This document shows positions 21,386-25,762 of a stretch of 25,762 bases of DNA, piece after piece; the stretch's first letter is position 1; each line of letters opens with the position of its first letter. The position numbers were made by a program, and so were the translations under genes. The DNA lies in assembly GCA_002291845.1 (NCBI GenBank), contig DBAU01000108.1:1-25762 (forward strand), in the 5' to 3' direction. Source of the stretch: Alphaproteobacteria bacterium UBA1002. Its GTDB lineage: Bacteria > Pseudomonadota > Alphaproteobacteria > Rickettsiales > UBA998. A model generated the notes under the pieces. That model worked only from the letters and a program-made list of their open reading frames with translations, was not told the DNA's origin and made no database searches.

Positions 21386-22237
21386 ATGACCAATCCCGAG
21401 AATACTATTGCATTCATGGGCGTGGAGGGGGCGAATGCCGACCTCGCCTGCCGACAGAAGGAGCCGTATATGGATACGCTCCCGCTGCCGACCTTTGAGG
21501 ATGTGTTTGAAGCGGTGCAGGATGGCCGGGCACGGCTGGGGATGATCCCCATTGAAAACTCCCAGGCGGGTCGCGTTACCGAGATTCACCAGATTCTTCC
21601 CAAGACACCGCTGCATATTGTCGCCGAGCACATCCAGCGCGTGGAGCATCACCTTCTGGCGCCCAAAGGGGCGACGCTGGAGGGTATCCAGACCATATAC
21701 TCTCATCCGCAGGCGCTCATGCAATGCCGCCAGTTTTTGCGCAAATTAGGCAAAGCGTCGCAGCCGCACTCTAACACCGCTACCGCTGCCAAGGATGTTG
21801 CGGCCTGGAGTGACGTGACAAAAGCCTCCATTTCCTCCCGCCTCGCCGCCGAGCTCTACGGCCTCGACGTGCTGGCCAGCAATATCGAGGATGATCCGGA
21901 GAATGTGACCGTCTTCATTGTGCTCAGCAAGGAACCGCTCGATCCTGCTGCCAATAGCGGGCGGATGCTGACTTCGCTTCTGTTTGAGCTGCGTAACATT
22001 CCGGCTGCGCTCTACAAGGCGCTGGGTGGCTTTGCCACCAATGGTATTAACCTGATTAAGCTGGAGAGCTACATCCGTGGTGGCGGCTCGGCAGAATCAC
22101 AATTTTTCCTGACCTTTGAAGGAAATCCTAATGAGCGCTTAGTTCAGCAGGCCTTACAAGAATTGAGCTTTTTCTCAAAAAAAGTCAAAGTGTTGGGGGT
22201 TTATCCGCCAGATCCGAAGCGCCGTGAGGGAGTCTGA
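21386..22237 (+). CDS. pheA: Prephenate dehydratase with ACT domain
   Basis: The enzyme converts prephenate to phenylpyruvate, the committed step to phenylalanine. The 283-residue protein has the two-lobed PDT domain (1-185, with EGANADLAC, GMIPIENSQAGRV, HHLLAPKGA, SHPQALMQC and ASISSRLAAELYGLDVL) and a C-terminal ACT domain (about 195-275, with NIPAALYKALGGFATNGINLIKLESY) for feedback by phenylalanine. There is no chorismate mutase domain, as usual in alphaproteobacteria. The catalytic TRF motif reads TVF (175-177): the Thr is kept, the Arg is Val. AGAGAAAG before the ATG is an acceptable ribosome binding site. It faces the DAHP synthase gene. Confidence 0.94.
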   Translation: MTNPENTIAFMGVEGANADLACRQKEPYMDTLPLPTFEDVFEAVQDGRARLGMIPIENSQAGRVTEIHQILPKTPLHIVAEHIQRVEHHLLAPKGATLEGIQTIYSHPQALMQCRQFLRKLGKASQPHSNTATAAKDVAAWSDVTKASISSRLAAELYGLDVLASNIEDDPENVTVFIVLSKEPLDPAANSGRMLTSLLFELRNIPAALYKALGGFATNGINLIKLESYIRGGGSAESQFFLTFEGNPNERLVQQALQELSFFSKKVKVLGVYPPDPKRREGV

Positions 22238-22314
22238 TCCCTTTTTGATGCAGATGAAAGCTAAATAAATTAACTTTTGTGCAACCCTTTTTTGTGTAAA
22301 ATAAAGCGCTTGAA

Positions 22315-22332
22315 GCGGCAAGGATATGCCGC
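22315..22332 (+). promoter_or_regulatory. Leader hairpin with CsrA-like site before flagellin
   Basis: GCGGCA (22315-22320), loop AGGATA (22321-22326) and TGCCGC (22327-22332) form a 6-bp stem with GGA in the loop. CAAGGATAT matches the CsrA consensus CARGGAUGU at 8 of 9 positions, and a second GGA-containing stretch (GGGGAGAGG) overlaps the ribosome binding site about 25 bp downstream. CsrA repression of flagellin by binding a leader hairpin and the ribosome binding site is known in Bacillus (hag). No csrA gene is in view. Confidence 0.45.
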
Positions 22333-22363
22333 GCGTGCAATATACAGGTAGGGGAGAGGCATT

Positions 22364-24658
22364 ATGGTGTCTGCCATCAATAGCGCTGCTATGTCACAGC
22401 AGGTTCTTCAGTTGCTCGGTATTTCCGGCAAAGGCTTACGCAATTCTCTGAGTGCACTCTCCAGCGGTAATCGTCTGGTGCAGGCCTCCACCGATATCTC
22501 GGCGATGTCGATTGCGACGGGGATGCAATCACAGATCAATGGTATGCGTACGGCGCTGATGAATGTCTCGCAAGCATCCAGCTTTCTTGAGGTCGCTGAC
22601 GGTGGACTCCAGCAAGCACAGCTGATTGTAGACCGGATGAGTGCGCTATCAGTGCAGGCCAATTCCGGTGCGCTGAGTGATTCTGCACGACGTGGTTTGA
22701 ATACAGAATTTCAAAATCTGCGTCAGGAACTGGATCGACTGGCAGGAAATACCAATTTCAACGGCGTGAATCTGTTGGATGGCACGCTTTCCCGCACAAC
22801 GTCATTGCAGGCATCAGACGCCAGCGGTGGACAGGCGGCATCTGGCTCACTCAACTTCCTTAGCAACGTGAGCGCCGGACAGACAATTGTGCTGAACGGC
22901 GTCACGTTGACGGCGGGAACCGATTTCACGGTGGGTAGCAATGCTCAGCAGACGGTCAGCAATCTGGCTGCTGCGCTCAATGATGATAGCCGATTTGACG
23001 GCTTCCGTTTTGCCGCCAATAACGCCTCACTCTCTATTGAGGCAGAGGCAGCGGGTCGCGCGGGCAACCAGTTCACCATCAACCAGGCAGGCTCGACGGC
23101 CAGCTTCTTCACGAGCGGGGATGAGCTGCTCGGTACCGGGGTCTTTTCGCTTTCTGGCGGAACAGATGCCGGATTATCGCTAGGTGACACGCGCGCGGTA
23201 GGCTCTGTCGGCGACACTATCCTGAGCGCCAACAATGGGCAGGCTGCCCGCGTTGATGCACGTTTTAATACCGCGGCGGATATTCAAGCCGGTAATACCC
23301 TGCAGATCGATGATGGGCAGGGGGGATTCACCACGTTCACTTTCGTTAATGGGGCCCCGGCCACTTCGACGCAGATCCAGATTGGCACAAACCTGGAAGA
23401 CACCCTCTCCAATGCGGCCCGTACCATCAATAACTTCTCGGGCCCTGGAGATTTTGGAGTGCGCCAGCTCAACGTTACCACTGATGGGCGAAGCCTGACA
23501 TTTACCGGCCGCCAGTTAGGGAACGCAACAGATGTCAACGGTACGCCGCTTGATATCAACCTCACCACGGCGGGGGGGAGCCTCTCCGCAACCCAGTTCT
23601 CCAATGGAAGCAGTGGCGGCGTGAATCTGAATGGTGTGGTCAATAATGCTTTTGTTGGACGGATTCAGGGATTCCAAGCCATTGCCAGCGGCACCGATCA
23701 GGCGGATGTCTCGCTAAGTGTTGGTGGTATCACATATCGTGCGCAGATCAGTGACACCACCCCCGCGGCTGATACAACCATACGCTTCACGTCTGACGGC
23801 GGCGGCTCGTTTGAACTGACGCTGCGAGGCGGGCAGGGCGAAGCAGTTAATGGGCAGGCCGATGCAGCACGCTTTGCTGACCGATTGAATGCAGCCTTTT
23901 CCACCTTGAATGTCACTCAGACGCGTGATCTTTCGCTGGAGGGCTCTGGCGCTTTGATTGGAGCGTCTTTGCGTCTTACGGGTAGCAGCTTTGCGCCGAT
24001 ACGCTTGCAGGATGTGAACGTAACCAGCAACCTGCGCGGTAATGCACAGCTGGAGGTCGTCATTAATGGGGAGACCTACCGCGTCAACAGCCTTGGCAAC
24101 ACGATCGGTATCAATGAACAGCTGACATTAACCAGCACCCGTGATGCGAACCGTACTTTGCAGTTTACTAATGGCTCTACACGCTTTGATCTTTCGAGCG
24201 ACGCAGGAGCGGCATCACTGCAGGCTGCATTAGAGCGTAATCTTGGCCTTCCCGGTGGTGAGGGCGCACGCTTTCAAGTGGGTAACAACGCACAGGATCA
24301 GGTCAATTTAACCATTGGTGATATCTCCAGTGCGACACTGTTCAATGGGCGTGATCTCAATCTTCTCTCGGCGGATGCCGCCGCGGAAGCCCTCTCCTCC
24401 GTACGCAGCGCGCAGGATTACCTCACCACACAGCGTGCTGGGGTAGGAGCGTATGCCCAGGCGTTAAATTACACCGGCGCCCAGTTGGAAACAGCGATTA
24501 TGAATCAGGACGCGGCGCGTGCGGTCCTTGCTGATACGGATATTGCCAGCGAGTCGACGGTCTATGCTCAGTTGCTGCTGCAACGGCAGGCGCAGATTGC
24601 CACACTGGCGCAGGGAAATCGCCTGCAGGGCAACATCTTACAGCTGTTAGGCAATTAA
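22364..24658 (+). CDS. Large flagellin (764 aa)
   Basis: The N-terminal D0/D1 region (about 1-145, with LSSGNRLVQASTDISAMSIA, ALMNVSQASSFLEVADGGLQ and LDRLAGNTNFNGVNLLDG) and the C-terminal region (about 665-764, with RAGVGAYAQALNYTGAQLE and ending LQGNILQLLGN) are normal flagellin. The middle, about 500 residues, is a Gly/Ala/Asn/Thr-rich surface region with repeated beta modules, such as AGQTIVLNGVTLTAGTDFTVG and AGNTLQIDDGQG, of the flagellin IN type. It has no Cys and no HExxH protease insert. At 764 residues it is well above the usual 270-500. GGGGAGAGG lies just before the ATG. No other flagellar gene is nearby. Confidence 0.94.
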   Translation: MVSAINSAAMSQQVLQLLGISGKGLRNSLSALSSGNRLVQASTDISAMSIATGMQSQINGMRTALMNVSQASSFLEVADGGLQQAQLIVDRMSALSVQANSGALSDSARRGLNTEFQNLRQELDRLAGNTNFNGVNLLDGTLSRTTSLQASDASGGQAASGSLNFLSNVSAGQTIVLNGVTLTAGTDFTVGSNAQQTVSNLAAALNDDSRFDGFRFAANNASLSIEAEAAGRAGNQFTINQAGSTASFFTSGDELLGTGVFSLSGGTDAGLSLGDTRAVGSVGDTILSANNGQAARVDARFNTAADIQAGNTLQIDDGQGGFTTFTFVNGAPATSTQIQIGTNLEDTLSNAARTINNFSGPGDFGVRQLNVTTDGRSLTFTGRQLGNATDVNGTPLDINLTTAGGSLSATQFSNGSSGGVNLNGVVNNAFVGRIQGFQAIASGTDQADVSLSVGGITYRAQISDTTPAADTTIRFTSDGGGSFELTLRGGQGEAVNGQADAARFADRLNAAFSTLNVTQTRDLSLEGSGALIGASLRLTGSSFAPIRLQDVNVTSNLRGNAQLEVVINGETYRVNSLGNTIGINEQLTLTSTRDANRTLQFTNGSTRFDLSSDAGAASLQAALERNLGLPGGEGARFQVGNNAQDQVNLTIGDISSATLFNGRDLNLLSADAAAEALSSVRSAQDYLTTQRAGVGAYAQALNYTGAQLETAIMNQDAARAVLADTDIASESTVYAQLLLQRQAQIATLAQGNRLQGNILQLLGN

Positions 24659-24716
24659 TTTTCGCTATTCACAAACGCTGCTTGTGGTGCCACCCATTGC
24701 GGCTTAGCCTATACGC

Positions 24717-25442
24717 ATGAAGGGTATCCTTTGTTTACAGCATGTCGCCTTTGAAGGCCCGGGCGCTATCGCCGAATGGGCGGCGCTGCGCGATATGCCG
24801 CTGCGCATCTGGCGCATGGACGAGCATCAGTATGCGCCGGAAGACACGGAAAGTGATCAACTGATTGTCGTTCTGGGCGGTCCGATGAATGTCGATGATG
24901 AGGCGATGCACCCTTGGCTGTGTGAGGAGAAGCAATTTCTGTTCCGACAGCTCAACCGCCGGGCGCGCATCCTCGGCATCTGCCTTGGGGCGCAGATCAT
25001 GGCCCACCTGCTAGGCGCAGAGGTGAGGCGGCAGAAGGAAAAAGAAATCGGCTGGTTCCCGGTGCGCTGGACATCTGAGGCGCAGGCGCACCCGTTTTTT
25101 AAGGGTGTCGGGGAATCATCCACTGTGTTGCACTGGCACGAACAAGGCTTTGGCCTACCGCCGATGGCGCAGCGCCTTGCCAGCAGCGAGGCCTGTCCGG
25201 AGCAAGGGTTTGTGTGGAAAAACCGTGTAGTCGGTTTGCAGTTTCATCTGGAAATGGGTCTCGACGAGGCGCGTCTGCTGACGGATTACGCGGGCGATGA
25301 TCTGGCGGCTGGAGGCCGCTTCGTGCAGCCGCGCGAAGCTCTGCTGACTTCTGCCAATGTCACAGCCAGCAAGGCGCTGTTGTTCCAATTGCTGGATGGC
25401 TTTTTCCTGCCGTTATCGGGTCGCGATAATCACAACGATTAG
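24717..25442 (+). CDS. Class-I glutamine amidotransferase domain protein
   Basis: This 241-residue protein is a stand-alone GATase1 resembling the GMP-synthase-type amidotransferase subunit. The catalytic Cys is C89 in GICLGAQIMAHLLGA; the His-Glu pair is H177 and E179 in VGLQFHLEM; the oxyanion-forming VVLGGPMNVDD (51-61) is intact. The usual stand-alone family includes proteins that hydrolyse glutamine or gamma-glutamyl compounds, and the substrate is not evident. Its ATG has a weak ribosome binding site and lies 58 bp after the flagellin stop, with no terminator between. It overlaps the minus-strand gene at the right edge by 30 bp. Confidence 0.9.
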   Translation: MKGILCLQHVAFEGPGAIAEWAALRDMPLRIWRMDEHQYAPEDTESDQLIVVLGGPMNVDDEAMHPWLCEEKQFLFRQLNRRARILGICLGAQIMAHLLGAEVRRQKEKEIGWFPVRWTSEAQAHPFFKGVGESSTVLHWHEQGFGLPPMAQRLASSEACPEQGFVWKNRVVGLQFHLEMGLDEARLLTDYAGDDLAAGGRFVQPREALLTSANVTASKALLFQLLDGFFLPLSGRDNHND

Positions 25443-25762
25443 CAGGCTGATTGCCAGACAAACAAGTCCTGACAGTCTAATTTTTTTGCTAGTGCCGGCG
25501 CGGGAATTTATTTTCTTTAGCCATGCTTTACGTTGGCTTAGCGGCAGCGTTACAAAGGTGAAATTTTTCAAGAAACCAGTGGCTTTTTCCCAGTGGGGTT
25601 GTACTGAATGCTCATTTGAAGGTACCAGCGCATCAATCTTCTGCCATGAAAGTCCATATACCAGAATCAGGTCCTTTTTCTGGCGGGAAAAAGGCATGTA
25701 AATCCTAATAAGGCAGTATGTTAGGAGTCCTGTTGTGCCGATACTTAAAATAACAGGCCACA
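25413..25762 (-). CDS. Membrane protein, C-terminal part (enters from the right edge)
   Basis: The frame that ends at 25413 can start at an ATG at 25697, which has AGGA 5 bp upstream (94 residues). It is, however, open without a stop to the right edge, and the extra 21 codons read WPVILSIGTTGLLTYCLIRI, a typical transmembrane helix followed by Arg/Lys (MPFSRQKK). A second hydrophobic segment near the C-terminus (LSGLVCLAISLLIVVIIATR) makes a two-helix protein with a cytoplasmic loop of about 65 residues. I therefore favour a longer gene that is cut by the window. I recognise no family. It overlaps the 3' end of the amidotransferase gene on the other strand by 30 bp. Confidence 0.5.
   Translation of the reverse strand, partial: WPVILSIGTTGLLTYCLIRIYMPFSRQKKDLILVYGLSWQKIDALVPSNEHSVQPHWEKATGFLKNFTFVTLPLSQRKAWLKKINSRAGTSKKIRLSGLVCLAISLLIVVIIATR

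Noticed and set aside
22261..22363. Sigma-28 or sigma-54 promoter for flagellin
   Set aside because: No TAAA-N15-GCCGATAA and no GG-N10-GC pattern of acceptable quality was found in the leader.

Overview
The window reads as chromosomal DNA of an alphaproteobacterium of moderate GC. Several traits point that way: the order corC-lnt-XRE regulator-metK-trmB, a YlxR domain fused to an L7Ae-like domain between nusA and infB, a plant-type (class II) DAHP synthase, an alphaproteobacterial-style prephenate dehydratase with ACT domain, and a flagellin gene. I cannot place it below class level. No IS element, transposase, integrase, phage gene, CRISPR array or rRNA is visible.

Layout. (1) 1-4454, plus strand: end of corC, lnt (lipoprotein N-acylation), an XRE regulator, metK behind a promoter and a SAM-II-like pseudoknot leader, and trmB overlapping metK by 4 bp. 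(2) 4457-6310: a TetR regulator facing a perfect 12-bp inverted repeat, a divergent secreted proline-rich protein, and an orphan 75-aa ORF. (3) 6382-13631, minus strand: the translation/transcription block rimP-nusA-ylxR/L7Ae-infB-rbfA-truB-rpsO, whose rimP leader carries a promoter and a terminator-like attenuator. (4) 13792-14824: a small membrane-anchored protein, a CAU-anticodon tRNA best read as tRNA-Ile2, and a 110-bp tandem repeat that re-duplicates the exact 3' end of the tRNA. (5) 14825-17204: pnp with an Arg/Gly/Asp-rich tail and a bidirectional terminator. (6) 17212-19331, minus strand: RDD membrane protein, mscL, a class-3 lipase and an orphan Cys-containing small ORF. (7) 19473-22237: another orphan small ORF, class II DAHP synthase and, divergently, prephenate dehydratase (entry and phenylalanine branch of the shikimate pathway). 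(8) 22364-25762: a large flagellin with a CsrA-like leader hairpin, a class-I glutamine amidotransferase, and the C-terminal part of a membrane protein that enters from the right edge.

Most genes are housekeeping. The points most worth a second look are the metK leader pseudoknot, the tRNA 3'-end tandem repeat (same architecture as the E. coli tyrT locus), the apparent in-place inversion of the rimP-to-rpsO block that has separated rpsO from pnp, the attenuator in the rimP leader, and three orphan small ORFs, two of which share a short EGSLAD motif. No convincing new multi-gene system is present; the novelty is mainly at the RNA and regulatory level.
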